A DNA stretch of 64,000 nucleotides from CBDAQR01 sp965199055. GTDB taxonomy: Bacteria; Pseudomonadota; Gammaproteobacteria; Pseudomonadales; Halieaceae. A program made the translations under genes and the position numbers. Every line of letters begins with the position of its first letter. Within the stretch, counting starts at the first letter, position 1. The notes beneath the pieces were generated by a model. The model did no database searches, was not told the origin of the DNA, and saw nothing but the letters and a program-made list of their open reading frames with translations. This document shows positions 55,882-64,000 of this stretch, one piece after another. The stretch spans positions 992,001 to 1,056,000 of the forward strand of contig CBDAQR010000004.1 of NCBI GenBank assembly GCA_965199055.1. The letters are read 5' to 3'.

Positions 55882-56769
55882 TTAGTTCCCCAAAAATTCC
55901 GGGTCCCCGGGCGCGCGATACCGGTCCATCGGGCTGCGCTTGGCATCACTGCCATAGTAGTGGCCGCTGCCATGGAGCTGACCGAATAGCAGGTGCATTA
56001 TCGCTTTGGTGCCTTGCTCTGGCGACTTCATGCCCATGTCTTGTGGCGTAACACCGCGGGCCTGCGCCGATGGGCGGGTCATGTCGGTCTCGATGTACCC
56101 CGGCGTGCAGGCATTGATGAGTAGGCGTGGGTTATCGCGTGCCAGCAACATCGTATACAGGCTGACGCAGGCTTTGCTGAAACCATAGGGACTCGCTTCT
56201 CCCAGGCCGAGTCGATACAGGTAGTCGGGCGAATCCTGAAACTCGATGGCTTCTTCGATCAGCGCATCGACATTGCCCCAGTTCAGCGTTTCATCGAGGA
56301 AAAACGCTTGCCGCTCCGGGCTGCACTGGCTGACGAAGTTAGGGCCGGATGCAGAGGAAACGTTTACTACACGCCCGCCGTCTTCGATAAGGGGCAGGAA
56401 GACGTCGCAGACCCGCTTTACGCCATACGTGTTTACCTCAACGACTTCTGCCAGATCAGCAGAGCCGAGACCAATGCCAGCGTTGTTCACGATGCCATAG
56501 AGAGGACTCACCCGATCGCCGTAGTGCTCGGATATGGTATCTCTGGCCAGCAAAACCGACTTTGGCTTACTCACATCGATGGGCAGCAGGCGCAGGCGCG
56601 ACTCCCACTCGGGGTGGCCGCCTAGCAGAGTGTTGAGAGCATCCGAGCCGCAATCGATGTCGCGGCTGCCCAGCCATACCGTCGTGTTATCGGCCGATTG
56701 CAGCACCGCTTTGACGGCGGCCAGGCCAATGCCCTTATTGGCACCGGTGATGAGTACGTTCTTGGCCAT
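55882..56769 (-). CDS. SDR-family oxidoreductase (carbonyl reductase-like)
   Basis: 295-residue short-chain dehydrogenase: VLITGANKGIGLAAV, NNAGIGLG, VSSASG and YGFSKACVSLY, then LINACTPGYIETDM. The insertion between the serine and tyrosine regions resembles carbonyl reductase 1-type SDRs. Minus strand, 15 bp after the serine hydrolase gene, forming a unit with it and perhaps the TylF and VOC genes. Convergent with the quinoprotein gene. Confidence 0.88.
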   Translation of the reverse strand: MAKNVLITGANKGIGLAAVKAVLQSADNTTVWLGSRDIDCGSDALNTLLGGHPEWESRLRLLPIDVSKPKSVLLARDTISEHYGDRVSPLYGIVNNAGIGLGSADLAEVVEVNTYGVKRVCDVFLPLIEDGGRVVNVSSASGPNFVSQCSPERQAFFLDETLNWGNVDALIEEAIEFQDSPDYLYRLGLGEASPYGFSKACVSLYTMLLARDNPRLLINACTPGYIETDMTRPSAQARGVTPQDMGMKSPEQGTKAIMHLLFGQLHGSGHYYGSDAKRSPMDRYRAPGDPEFLGN

Positions 56770-56784
56770 ATCAGGCTGTGCCTC

Positions 56785-58008
56785 TTAATCCGTCAATGAC
56801 TGGCCCAGCGCCTGCAGATAATCGATATAGGCGAGCTTAAAGCCAGCGTCGAAGTTCTTCTGGTCGGCCGCCAGTTTCACGATAACCACCCGATTGCCCG
56901 GGTGGACATAGATATTCTGCCCCCAGATGCCGCGCGCCAGGAAATCACCGTCCCAGTTGCGCGGGGTCCACCACTGGTACTGGTAACCGGACGGATTAGA
57001 GGACTGTGGATTGTCTCCGGGCAACAGATGGGCTTCTGTGGGCGTAACGGATTCGTGTGCCCAGCCTTTAGGTAGAATTCGCTGCTCACCGCGCATGCCG
57101 TCGTTCAGGTAGAGCAAGCCCAGTTTGGCGTAGTCCCGGGCGGAGGCGGCAAGGCCGCCCATAGAGAGTTCGATACCTTGTTCGTCCAGCACCCATAGCC
57201 CGGGCTGTTCCATGCCCAGCGGTTGCCATAGCCGATCATTCATGTACTCGGTCAGCGTTTCCCCGGTCACGCGCACCAGCAGTATCCCCAGTAGCTGTGT
57301 GTTGATGCTGGCATAGTGATTAAATGTGCCCGGCTCATGTGCGCGACCCAGGGTGTTGATGTATTCGACATACGTCATCGGCGGGACTTTCGTAGTCATC
57401 AGGTTGATGTCGGAGTTGGGGTCGGTATAGGTTTCGTTGAATTGCACGCCGGAAGACATCTGTAACACGTGCTTTATCGTGACGCCGTCGAAGGTGGCAC
57501 TGGTGAGCTCGGGCAAGTACTTACGAACCGGGTCGTCAAGGCTATCGATCTTACCTTCGGCCAATGCGATACCCAGCAGGGCAGAGGTGAATGACTTGGC
57601 CACCGAGAAGGAGGTGTGCAGGCTCTCGCGGGAGTCGCCATGCCGGTAGTCTTCGAACAGGATCTTGCCGTCCTTGATGACGAGGAAGGCCGACGTATCG
57701 GAAAGCGCGATAAAGTCCTCGAGAGAGGTCACTTTGCCGCGAAAGTCTCCGCTGTACTTTAAGGTGTTCGCGTTCTTCCCGAGGTCCCAGGGCGCAGAGG
57801 AGGGCGGCATCTTGGAGGTGGGTACGAAGCGCTCCATGTGACGAAAGTTTTCGAAACGATCGCCGGCAAACAAGGCCGTGAAACCGTTTGCATTGCCTTC
57901 GGCGTCGGTGCCACCGATCGTTACGCCCTGAGCCAGGCAGGCGCTGCTGATGACCGCGGCGAGGAGGCCCGCGGCCAGTCTGAAGACATTCGAATTCTGG
58001 TGTTGCAT
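56785..58008 (-). CDS. Serine hydrolase, class C beta-lactamase-like fold
   Basis: 407 residues with a cleavable signal peptide (about 1-26, ending SACLAQ), so periplasmic. Catalytic SxxK is SVAK in SFSVAKSFTSALL; the second motif YASIN supplies the tyrosine; LARGIWGQNIYVHPGNRVVIV holds the third-motif region. Relatives include esterases such as 6-aminohexanoate-dimer hydrolase as well as lactamases; resistance should not be assumed. In the same direction as the neighbouring SDR. Confidence 0.88.
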   Translation of the reverse strand: MQHQNSNVFRLAAGLLAAVISSACLAQGVTIGGTDAEGNANGFTALFAGDRFENFRHMERFVPTSKMPPSSAPWDLGKNANTLKYSGDFRGKVTSLEDFIALSDTSAFLVIKDGKILFEDYRHGDSRESLHTSFSVAKSFTSALLGIALAEGKIDSLDDPVRKYLPELTSATFDGVTIKHVLQMSSGVQFNETYTDPNSDINLMTTKVPPMTYVEYINTLGRAHEPGTFNHYASINTQLLGILLVRVTGETLTEYMNDRLWQPLGMEQPGLWVLDEQGIELSMGGLAASARDYAKLGLLYLNDGMRGEQRILPKGWAHESVTPTEAHLLPGDNPQSSNPSGYQYQWWTPRNWDGDFLARGIWGQNIYVHPGNRVVIVKLAADQKNFDAGFKLAYIDYLQALGQSLTD

Positions 58009-58046
58009 CGTGTATTCCTGTGCTTATTGTTATTGAGCCGTGCTTA

Positions 58047-58832
58047 TCATTTCTTCCAGAATACGCCACCGCCCAGGATGAGTGATGGCTTCGTCTTAAT
58101 CTTTCTCTCAGCTCTGAAGTCCTGGATGGCGGCCTTGCAAGCCGCTACGGAGTGATAATCATCGACGATGATGTAGCCGCCCTCCGAGACGCGGTCGTAG
58201 AGATTAACCAGTGCGTCCATGGTGGACTCATACAGGTCGCCGTCCAGGCGCAATACTGCGAGGCGGTCAATGGGCGCTTTGGGTAAGGTCTCTGAAAACC
58301 AACCCTTTAAAAATTTCACCTGATTGTCCAACAGATCGTAGCGCCGAAAATTCTCTTTTACCTGCTCTAAAGAAACGGCGAGATCGGCGAACTTCTCGAA
58401 CCGGGTCTGTGAATCCTCGGGGTATTTGTCTGGATTGCTCGCGGGCAGGCCCTCGAAGGAATCCGCGACCCAGACAGTGCGATCGGTGATGCCGTGGGCT
58501 TTCAAGATGCCGCGCATAAAGATAGTAGCGCCACCTCGCCAAACGCCCGTTTCGATAAAATCGCCCGGAATATTATTTTCCAGAACATCGGACACGCACT
58601 GCTGGATATTGTTGAGGCGAGGCAGGCCAATCATGGTGTGTGCGCGAGACGGCCAAATCAAGCCAGATTTTTTGTGTTCAGCGGCGGCAGCTGCTGGCGC
58701 ATCGGAGACTAGCGTACCCGCCTTTGAGCCTCGCTTGAACGAACCGCGCATGAGGTCTAAGTCGTCGTCGTAAATGAAATTACCGACAGATTTTTTCAGC
58801 AATTCGATATAGAGTTCCGCGCCGTCACTCAT
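58047..58832 (-). CDS. TylF/MycF-type O-methyltransferase family protein
   Basis: 261 residues of the macrocin-O-methyltransferase family. SAM site FIETGVWRGGATIFMRGIL, VWVADSFEGLP, and the metal-binding RLDGDLYESTMDAL followed by GGYIIVDDYHS with paired aspartates. Known members methylate sugar hydroxyls of macrolides, but relatives also occur in glycan and other pathways, and no polyketide genes are present. Two bp after the VOC gene. Confidence 0.85.
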   Translation of the reverse strand: MSDGAELYIELLKKSVGNFIYDDDLDLMRGSFKRGSKAGTLVSDAPAAAAAEHKKSGLIWPSRAHTMIGLPRLNNIQQCVSDVLENNIPGDFIETGVWRGGATIFMRGILKAHGITDRTVWVADSFEGLPASNPDKYPEDSQTRFEKFADLAVSLEQVKENFRRYDLLDNQVKFLKGWFSETLPKAPIDRLAVLRLDGDLYESTMDALVNLYDRVSEGGYIIVDDYHSVAACKAAIQDFRAERKIKTKPSLILGGGVFWKK

Positions 58833-58834
58833 CC

Positions 58835-59212
58835 CTAGGCGTCTCCCAAGAAGTTCAGTTCGACGCTGGTGCCAGCGGGATCATTGAGAAACAACTGGGT
58901 CTGATTTAATTCATCAATGCGCATCTCGCCATAGCTTATACCGGCGTCGTCCAGACGGGCTTTCGCTTGCTGCAATCCTTCGCAGCGCAGGGCAACGTGG
59001 TCGAGATAGCTGGGGCCGCCGGTTTCACGATTATCATCCTGTATCAGGTGCAATATGGGTTCATCACCGGCGTATAGCCAATAACCATGAATACCAAAAT
59101 CGGGACGTGGGCCTGGGGTGAGTCCAAGGGCTTTGCCGTAAAAGTCGACCACTGCATCCAGAACTCCGCCCGGTGCGGTGATGGCATAGTGATGTATCCG
59201 TGGGGCCGGCAT
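58835..59212 (-). CDS. VOC family protein
   Basis: 125-residue single VOC domain: RIHHYAITAPGGVLDAVVDF with the first histidine ligand, YLDHVALRCEGL with the second, and LFLNDPAGTSVELNF with the glutamate. The three metal ligands are in the usual places. The ATG at 59212 is chosen because the open frame further upstream runs antisense through the SstT gene. Two bp before the TylF-type gene. Confidence 0.85.
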   Translation of the reverse strand: MPAPRIHHYAITAPGGVLDAVVDFYGKALGLTPGPRPDFGIHGYWLYAGDEPILHLIQDDNRETGGPSYLDHVALRCEGLQQAKARLDDAGISYGEMRIDELNQTQLFLNDPAGTSVELNFLGDA

Positions 59213-59321
59213 GGGGATTCCTCTGATCGCCTGAACCCATAGAGAATAGCAGTATGGAGACCCGGTACATACCCACCGGTAACTGGTAAGGTATACCCCA
59301 ATAAGAACTCGAGGAATTGCA

Positions 59322-60509
59322 ATGCAACTTTCCAGCCTGGGCCTGGTGCCACAGATTCTGATCGGTGTTGTGCTGGGCGCTATCGTAGGCGTGATTCTAC
59401 CGACGACGGCAGAACAGCTCGGGGTACTGGGCCAGCTCTTCGTCGGTATGCTCAAAGCGGTGGCGCCGCTATTGGTTATGGTGCTGGTGATGTCGGCGAT
59501 AGCCAATCGGCATGAATCGGGTAACGACGGGCGCAAGACTTTCTTCACCCTCCTGCTGTACCTGCTGGGTACGGTCACGGCTGCGCTGGTGGCGCTGATC
59601 CTGAGTCTGGCCTTCCCGCAGACGCTGGCCTTAGCCAATGTCGCCGAGGGTAGCCCGCCGGTTGCGGTGAGCACTGTGCTGATCGACGTGCTGTTCAAGC
59701 TGGTCGACAACCCCATTAATGCCTTGCTCACCGGCAACTTCCTGGGCTGTCTAACCTGGGCGATCCTGCTCGGCATTAGCTTTCGCAAAGCCTCTGAGGG
59801 CTTTCGCGACAACCTGCAAACCTTTGCGAATGGAGTAGCCGATATTGTGCGCTACATCATTCGCTTGGCGCCGCTGGGGATATTTGGTCTGGTGTGTTAC
59901 ACCGTGGCGACTACCGGCCTGTCCGCACTCGCCAGTTATGCCAGCCTGGCGCTGGTGCTGGTGTGCGCGATGCTGATTGTCGCTCTGGTGGTTAATCCGG
60001 TAGTGGTATTTTTGCTCACGCGACGCAATCCCTATCCGGTGGTGCTGCAGTGTTTGGAGGAATCGGGCATCACCGCGTTCTTCACACGCAGCTCAGCAGC
60101 TAATATTCCGGTCAATCTGTCTCTGGCCAAGAAGCTGGGGATTAGCGAGGAGCTGTATTCGGTAACGATACCGGTGGGCGCTACAGTGAACATGGCAGGG
60201 GCCGCGATCACGATAACCGTATTAACGCTGGCTGCCGCCAACACGCTCGGCATTGAGGTGTCCTTCGTTACTGCTCTGATGCTCTGCGTCATTGCAGCGC
60301 TGTCTGCCTGTGGTGCCAGTGGCGTGCCTTCCGGCAGCTTATTGCTAATTCCACTGGCCTGTTCGCTGTTTGGCATATCGCTGGATGTGGCCATGCAGGT
60401 GGTTGCAGTGGGCTTCATTATTAGTGTTGTTCAAGATTCCGCAGAGACTGCGCTCAACTCCAGCACCGACGTCGTATACACCTACGCAGTGGATCAACTC
60501 GATACCTGA
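59322..60509 (+). CDS. sstT: Serine/threonine:Na+ symporter, SstT-type
   Basis: 395-residue inner-membrane symporter of the dicarboxylate/amino acid:cation symporter family. SstT-like start (LVPQILIGVVLGAIVGV), AVAPLLVMVLVMSAIANR, the hairpin tip serine-rich TRSSAANIPVNL, the conserved PVGATVNMAGAAI, and the second hairpin ACGASGVPSGSLLLIPLA. GAGGAATT precedes the ATG. Imports serine and threonine in characterised members. Single gene between divergent VOC and the aminotransferase. Confidence 0.93.
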   Translation: MQLSSLGLVPQILIGVVLGAIVGVILPTTAEQLGVLGQLFVGMLKAVAPLLVMVLVMSAIANRHESGNDGRKTFFTLLLYLLGTVTAALVALILSLAFPQTLALANVAEGSPPVAVSTVLIDVLFKLVDNPINALLTGNFLGCLTWAILLGISFRKASEGFRDNLQTFANGVADIVRYIIRLAPLGIFGLVCYTVATTGLSALASYASLALVLVCAMLIVALVVNPVVVFLLTRRNPYPVVLQCLEESGITAFFTRSSAANIPVNLSLAKKLGISEELYSVTIPVGATVNMAGAAITITVLTLAAANTLGIEVSFVTALMLCVIAALSACGASGVPSGSLLLIPLACSLFGISLDVAMQVVAVGFIISVVQDSAETALNSSTDVVYTYAVDQLDT

Positions 60510-60593
60510 AATCCGGGAGGCCGCATTTATTGACAGCGGGGCCTGCCGACTACCAAACTACGCGCCGTCATTCGCTCACCGAGACCGTGAATT

Positions 60594-61517
60594 ATGGGCA
60601 ATACCAGTACTCATAGCTTTACCCAGGATCCCCGCAACGAAGAGATTCTGATCAACATTAACGGCGAACTGTTTCCCCGTGATAAGGCCGTGGTGTCGGT
60701 ATTCGATAGCGGCTTTATCTTGGGCGACGGTATCTGGGAGGGCTTGCGCTTGCATCACGGTGTGATCCCGTTTCTCGATCGGCATATGAAGCGCCTCTGG
60801 GAGGGCGCCAAGGCCCTGGATCTCGATATGGGCATGAGTCAGCAGGATCTCAAAGATCGCCTCTATGCGACGATGGAAGCAAACGGCATGGATGACCATG
60901 TGCACATCCGCTTAATGGTCAGTCGCGGCGTGAAGTCCACGCCTTACCAGGACCCTGCGGTCACCATTGGTGGACCGACCGTGGTTATCATCCCCGAATA
61001 CAAGATGCCCGATCCCGAACTCAATAATCGCGGCATTAGGCTCTATACCGTGCATGTGCGTCGCGGCTACGCCGACGTGCAGGACCCGCGCATTAATAGC
61101 CACTCCAAGCTCAATTGCATTTTTGCCTGTATTCAGGGAGCGAAGGCCGGCTACGACGAGGCCCTGATGCTCGATCCACACGGGCATGTGGCGACCTGTA
61201 ATTCCACGCACTTCTTCATTGTTCGCGAAGGCGAAGTGTGGACTTCCAGTGGTGACTATTGTCTGGATGGCATAACCCGGCGCAACGTGGTCAATCTGTG
61301 TAAGGCCAATGGCATACCGGTCTATGAGAAAAACTTCTCCTTGATGCAAGCCTACGGTGCTGAAGAAGCCTTTGTTACCGGTACCTTCGCAGGTCTTACC
61401 CCTGTAGTGGATATCGATGGCCGCACTATCGGAGAGGGCAAACGCGGGCCCATGACCGATCGTTTGCAGGAGCTGTATCTGCAGATGATCGAAGATGAGT
61501 GCAAAGAGCGGCGCTAG
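60594..61517 (+). CDS. Class IV aminotransferase (branched-chain/D-amino acid type)
   Basis: 307-residue PLP enzyme of fold type IV. ININGELFPRDKAVVSVFD at the start, GDGIWEGLRLHHG, the PLP lysine in INSHSKLNCIFA, and the cofactor-phosphate region LDGITRRNVVNLC and VTGTFAGLTPV. The family contains branched-chain, D-alanine and 4-amino-4-deoxychorismate enzymes; sequence alone does not choose among them. Eleven bp before the sulfotransferase-like gene, with which it probably works. Confidence 0.88.
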   Translation: MGNTSTHSFTQDPRNEEILININGELFPRDKAVVSVFDSGFILGDGIWEGLRLHHGVIPFLDRHMKRLWEGAKALDLDMGMSQQDLKDRLYATMEANGMDDHVHIRLMVSRGVKSTPYQDPAVTIGGPTVVIIPEYKMPDPELNNRGIRLYTVHVRRGYADVQDPRINSHSKLNCIFACIQGAKAGYDEALMLDPHGHVATCNSTHFFIVREGEVWTSSGDYCLDGITRRNVVNLCKANGIPVYEKNFSLMQAYGAEEAFVTGTFAGLTPVVDIDGRTIGEGKRGPMTDRLQELYLQMIEDECKERR

Positions 61518-61528
61518 GGCAGGGCGTT

Positions 61529-62254
61529 ATGACCATCCGCATCGCTATGTGGTCCGGGCCGCGTAATATTTCCACGGCCATGATGCGCAGCTGGGAGAAT
61601 CGTGCAGACTGTGTGGTAGTGGACGAACCATTCTACGCCTGTTACCTGCACGAAACCGGCCTGGAGCACCCCTGCCGGGAGGAAATCCTGCAGGACCAGA
61701 GCAGTGATCGAAGGGAAGTCGTCTCGCAGTTATCGCGGGATATCCAGGGTATCGAGTACTTCTACCAGAAGCACATGACTCACCACATGCCCCGCGGCAT
61801 GGATATGAGCTGGACTGAAGGGTTTCGGCACTGCTTTTTGATTCGGGATCCGGCAGAGGTTATCGCCTCTTATCTTCAGAAAATGCCGTCGGTGTCTGAA
61901 GATGCCATTGGTATCGTGCGTCAGCACGAGTTGTTTACTGAGATCGAAGCAATTACGGGTGAACGTCCTGCGGTGATCGATTCCAACGATGTATTGAAGA
62001 ATCCGGTAGGCGTTCTTCTCCCCTTGTGTGAGCAACTCAATGTGCCATTCACTGATGCGATGTTGCAGTGGCCTACCGGGAGGCGCGATAGTGATGGTGT
62101 TTGGGCCCATCACTGGTATGGGAATGTTGAGGAATCTACCGGTTTTGCCGCCTACACTGAGCGTGAGGTCAGCCTGTCGGCAGAACACCGAGCACTGGCA
62201 GAACACATGCAAGGCTACTACCTGCAGATGGCTGAGCACCGAATCCGAGCCTAA
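61529..62254 (+). CDS. Sulfotransferase-like P-loop protein linked to aminotransferase
   Basis: 241 residues. IRIAMWSGPRNISTAMMRSWE resembles the 5'-phosphosulfate-binding loop of sulfotransferases, and the mid-protein FLIRDPAEVIASYLQKMP resembles their 3'-phosphate motif. Proteins of this kind are often annotated only as hypothetical next to a class IV aminotransferase. The ATG at 61529 is used; ten more codons are open upstream but overlap the preceding stop. Acceptor unknown. Confidence 0.75.
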   Translation: MTIRIAMWSGPRNISTAMMRSWENRADCVVVDEPFYACYLHETGLEHPCREEILQDQSSDRREVVSQLSRDIQGIEYFYQKHMTHHMPRGMDMSWTEGFRHCFLIRDPAEVIASYLQKMPSVSEDAIGIVRQHELFTEIEAITGERPAVIDSNDVLKNPVGVLLPLCEQLNVPFTDAMLQWPTGRRDSDGVWAHHWYGNVEESTGFAAYTEREVSLSAEHRALAEHMQGYYLQMAEHRIRA

Positions 62255-62297
62255 CACTCTCCGAGATAGGTGAGGTTCTCACCAACGAGAGCCTTCT

Positions 62298-62912
62298 TCA
62301 GCCTTCGACGTTTGGCCAGGACACGCCGGGGAAGCCCATTCGCTTCAATTGTTTACTGCTGGGTTGGCCGAGGAAGGCGGCGATCCTGATCTCCCACACG
62401 TTTTTCCACTGTCGCTGAACGCGGTAGGGAAAGCCGCCAGTATCAAATGCCTGGTTCAGGGACTTGGTGGAAAAGCCCATCTTATGCGCGTAGAAGTCAT
62501 TGCCACTGACCTCCATTTTTTTGCCCCAGCCATACATCACATCATGGACTTTGATCGGAACCTTGCCCACGTGATAGAGCGTGTCTTCGATGTCCATATC
62601 GTGCTCCACCACATATCGCATCAGATATTGCACGTCAGGCACGCGGGCGTAAACGAAGCCTGACGGCTTGAGTACGTGTTTGAAGCCGGCGATGACGCGC
62701 ACTACGTCATGTGCATAGTAATGTTCGAGATTATGAGAACAGTATACGGCGTCGTAGGTGTCGGCCCTTAACTCAGACAGTTGTCTGGCGTCACAGACAA
62801 TATCCACATCGTCTTTGGGGTCGATATCCAGCAAATCGTGTTGCCAATCTGCGAAAAACTCAGGTATCGGGATGGTCTTTGTTCCACCACCTACGTTCAG
62901 AAACTTGGGCAC
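62298..62912 (-). CDS. Class I SAM-dependent methyltransferase
   Basis: 204 residues, GTG start. MPKFLNVGGGTKTIPIPEFF begins with a SAM-binding-like glycine loop; VDIVCDARQL, YDAVYCSHNLEHYYAHDVV and LKPSGFVYARVPD follow the Methyltransf_11 order. The substrate is unknown; similar proteins occur in polysaccharide loci. Convergent with the sulfotransferase-like gene; ribosome-binding site weak. Confidence 0.8.
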   Translation of the reverse strand: MPKFLNVGGGTKTIPIPEFFADWQHDLLDIDPKDDVDIVCDARQLSELRADTYDAVYCSHNLEHYYAHDVVRVIAGFKHVLKPSGFVYARVPDVQYLMRYVVEHDMDIEDTLYHVGKVPIKVHDVMYGWGKKMEVSGNDFYAHKMGFSTKSLNQAFDTGGFPYRVQRQWKNVWEIRIAAFLGQPSSKQLKRMGFPGVSWPNVEG

Positions 62913-62974
62913 AGTAATCCGCTCGGCCTCTATTTAAGTCGCGAACAGATTAGCATTTGTGAAGGGCAAAGTAC

Positions 62975-63382
62975 TCATGCGCCGAGGTGAGCGATAACCT
63001 GGCGCTGTCCGGCATGGTGCCGGTGTTCCCACAAGTAGATACCTTGCCATGTGCCGAGCATTAACTCGCCATGCTGAAAAGGAATCGCTAGCTGCGTCGC
63101 CGTCAGTGCCGCCTTAATGTGTGCGGGCATATCGTCCGGCCCTTCCAGTGTGTGCGTATAGAGCGGATCGTTTTCCGGTACCAAGCGATTGAGCCAGTTC
63201 TCCAGATCCACTCTCGCGCTGTCATCGTAGTTTTCCTGTATGAGCAGGCTGGCAGAGGTATGCTGAATAAACAGCGTACATAGACCCTCCTCAAACTCGC
63301 AGTTGCGAACGCAGCTACGGACTTGATCCGTAAATGCGAACAAGCCCTGGCTGCGCACACTGACATTGATGTGTTCGATCAT
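62975..63382 (-). CDS. yjbQ: YjbQ/UPF0047 family protein
   Basis: 135 residues of the YjbQ family. Conserved LFIQHTSASLLIQENYDD with the histidine and following acidic residues, plus DDMPAHIKAALT and GTWQGIYLWEHRHH with the C-terminal histidines. E. coli YjbQ has weak thiamine-phosphate synthase activity in vitro, but the physiological role is uncertain. Divergent from msrA. Confidence 0.9.
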   Translation of the reverse strand: MIEHINVSVRSQGLFAFTDQVRSCVRNCEFEEGLCTLFIQHTSASLLIQENYDDSARVDLENWLNRLVPENDPLYTHTLEGPDDMPAHIKAALTATQLAIPFQHGELMLGTWQGIYLWEHRHHAGQRQVIAHLGA

Positions 63383-63449
63383 CTTGGAACGAAAAGGGTC
63401 TCTGCTAGTCTATGAACACAAGCATATTATCATTGAAGGACTACTCTGA

Positions 63450-64000
63450 ATGCACAAGCTTCTCCTGGCGCTTACCTGCCTTTGTTTATCAAGCTCGGTC
63501 TTTGCCGGCAGTGCGACTGCGATCTTTGCAGGCGGCTGCTTCTGGTGCATGGAATCGGACTATCAGGATGTGGAGGGAGTTACCGATGTTGTGAGCGGCT
63601 TCTCTGGCGGTTCTCATCCTGACCCTACCTATAAGGGCGCGCATGACGGCCACTACGAGGCTGTGCTGATTACCTACGATCCAGAGGTCATTAGCTATCA
63701 GCAGTTATTGAATCGCTTCTGGGTGAGCGTGGATCCCTTTGATGGCGGCGGTCAGTTTTGTGATCGCGGAGAGAGTTATCGCCCGGCAGTATTTGTCGAA
63801 ACCGAAGAGGAAAGGGCCCTTGCGGAAGCGTCACGGGAAGCTGTGATAGCGCGCTTTCCTGACCAAGAATTGAATACACCCATTCTGCCGCGCGCGACGT
63901 TTTTCCCGGTCGAGGAATACCATCAGGATTACTACAAGAAAAATCCGGTTCGCTATAAATACTATCGTTACCGCTGCGGCCGAGATCAGCGTTTAGAAGC
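63450..64000 (+). CDS. msrA: Exported peptide-methionine (S)-S-oxide reductase, 3'-truncated by window edge
   Basis: Reduces methionine-S-sulfoxide in proteins. A signal peptide (MHKLLLALTCLCLSSSVFAG) precedes the MsrA domain, so this copy is periplasmic. The catalytic cysteine is in FAGGCFWCMESDYQ; GFSGGSHPDPTYKGAHDGHYEAV and FFPVEEYHQDYYKKNP complete the family signature. The frame is open to the last base of the window; the end lies outside. The ATG at 63450 gives the expected signal-peptide length. Confidence 0.93.
   Translation, partial: MHKLLLALTCLCLSSSVFAGSATAIFAGGCFWCMESDYQDVEGVTDVVSGFSGGSHPDPTYKGAHDGHYEAVLITYDPEVISYQQLLNRFWVSVDPFDGGGQFCDRGESYRPAVFVETEEERALAEASREAVIARFPDQELNTPILPRATFFPVEEYHQDYYKKNPVRYKYYRYRCGRDQRLE

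Noticed and set aside
56785..58008. Serine hydrolase as an antibiotic-resistance beta-lactamase
   Set aside because: Fold and SxxK motif are shared with many esterases and the context is catabolic; no evidence for lactam substrates.
59213..59812. 200-codon N-terminal extension of the VOC protein at 58835
   Set aside because: Antisense to the SstT gene; the VOC domain starts at 59212.
62269..62283. GGTGAG/CTCACC hairpin between convergent genes as terminator
   Set aside because: Only six base pairs and no T tract on either strand.

Overview
The window reads as chromosomal DNA of a marine-type gammaproteobacterium. The evidence is the gene set and order: sucCD, htpG with a sigma-32 promoter, gpsA-sixA-prmB-aroC, yheU-tusA-epmC-exo-pdxB, and infC-rpmI-rplT-pheS-pheT-ihfA-merR near tRNA-Pro. 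A TonB-dependent receptor and a membrane quinoprotein dehydrogenase fit the OM60/NOR5 (Halieaceae)-like group. That placement is inference from gene content; no database was searched.

Layout. Positions 1-15.9 kb are dense, intact housekeeping DNA: the 3' end of the TCA-cycle sucCD operon, a divergent Ca2+/cation exchanger and htpG pair, a seven-gene gpsA-to-aroC run, and a seven-gene yheU-to-methyltransferase run in which nearly every stop overlaps the next start. Positions 16.3-17.9 kb hold an IS3-family element (IS-B) flanked on both sides by the same 172-bp 5' end of another IS3-family element (IS-A), in mirror image. Positions 18-26.7 kb carry tRNA-Pro, a small membrane protein, a frameshifted penicillin-acylase gene and the infC-to-merR translation/IHF operon, all on the minus strand except the membrane protein. 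A membrane sulfatase-type protein and a VOC protein follow.

Positions 30.1-41.8 kb are the most unusual block, all on the plus strand: a 3-TM protein, a PGAP1-like esterase, a TolB-like/TPR signalling protein, a tiny collagen-like repeat peptide, a caspase-family protease, a 4-TM protein with a glycine-rich tail, and a giant caspase-nSTAND-TM-beta-propeller protein. It looks like a biological-conflict or programmed-death locus. Its three largest genes each carry one inactivating lesion (TGA, TAG, frameshift), so the copy seen here is probably decaying.

Positions 41.9-47.0 kb are an IS graveyard: a sulfotransferase gene with its middle deleted around an intact IS-A, tRNA-Val, and a second IS-B flanked by mirror-image 1022-bp 3' ends of IS-A. 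Together with the 16-18 kb locus this is what an inversion of about 26 kb between two oppositely oriented IS-B copies would leave. Positions 47-59 kb are an accessory catabolic region: a TetR regulator with clear operators, a VOC lipoprotein, an SDR, a TonB receptor split by a third IS (IS-C), a PQQ dehydrogenase, another SDR, a beta-lactamase-fold hydrolase, a TylF-type methyltransferase and a VOC protein. The window ends with an SstT-type symporter, a class IV aminotransferase, a sulfotransferase-like protein, a methyltransferase, YjbQ and the start of a periplasmic MsrA.

No CRISPR array, rRNA, prophage or replication origin was seen, and no unassigned stretch exceeds 300 bp. The longest unexplained piece is 17921-18106, next to an IS end, with no recognisable gene.
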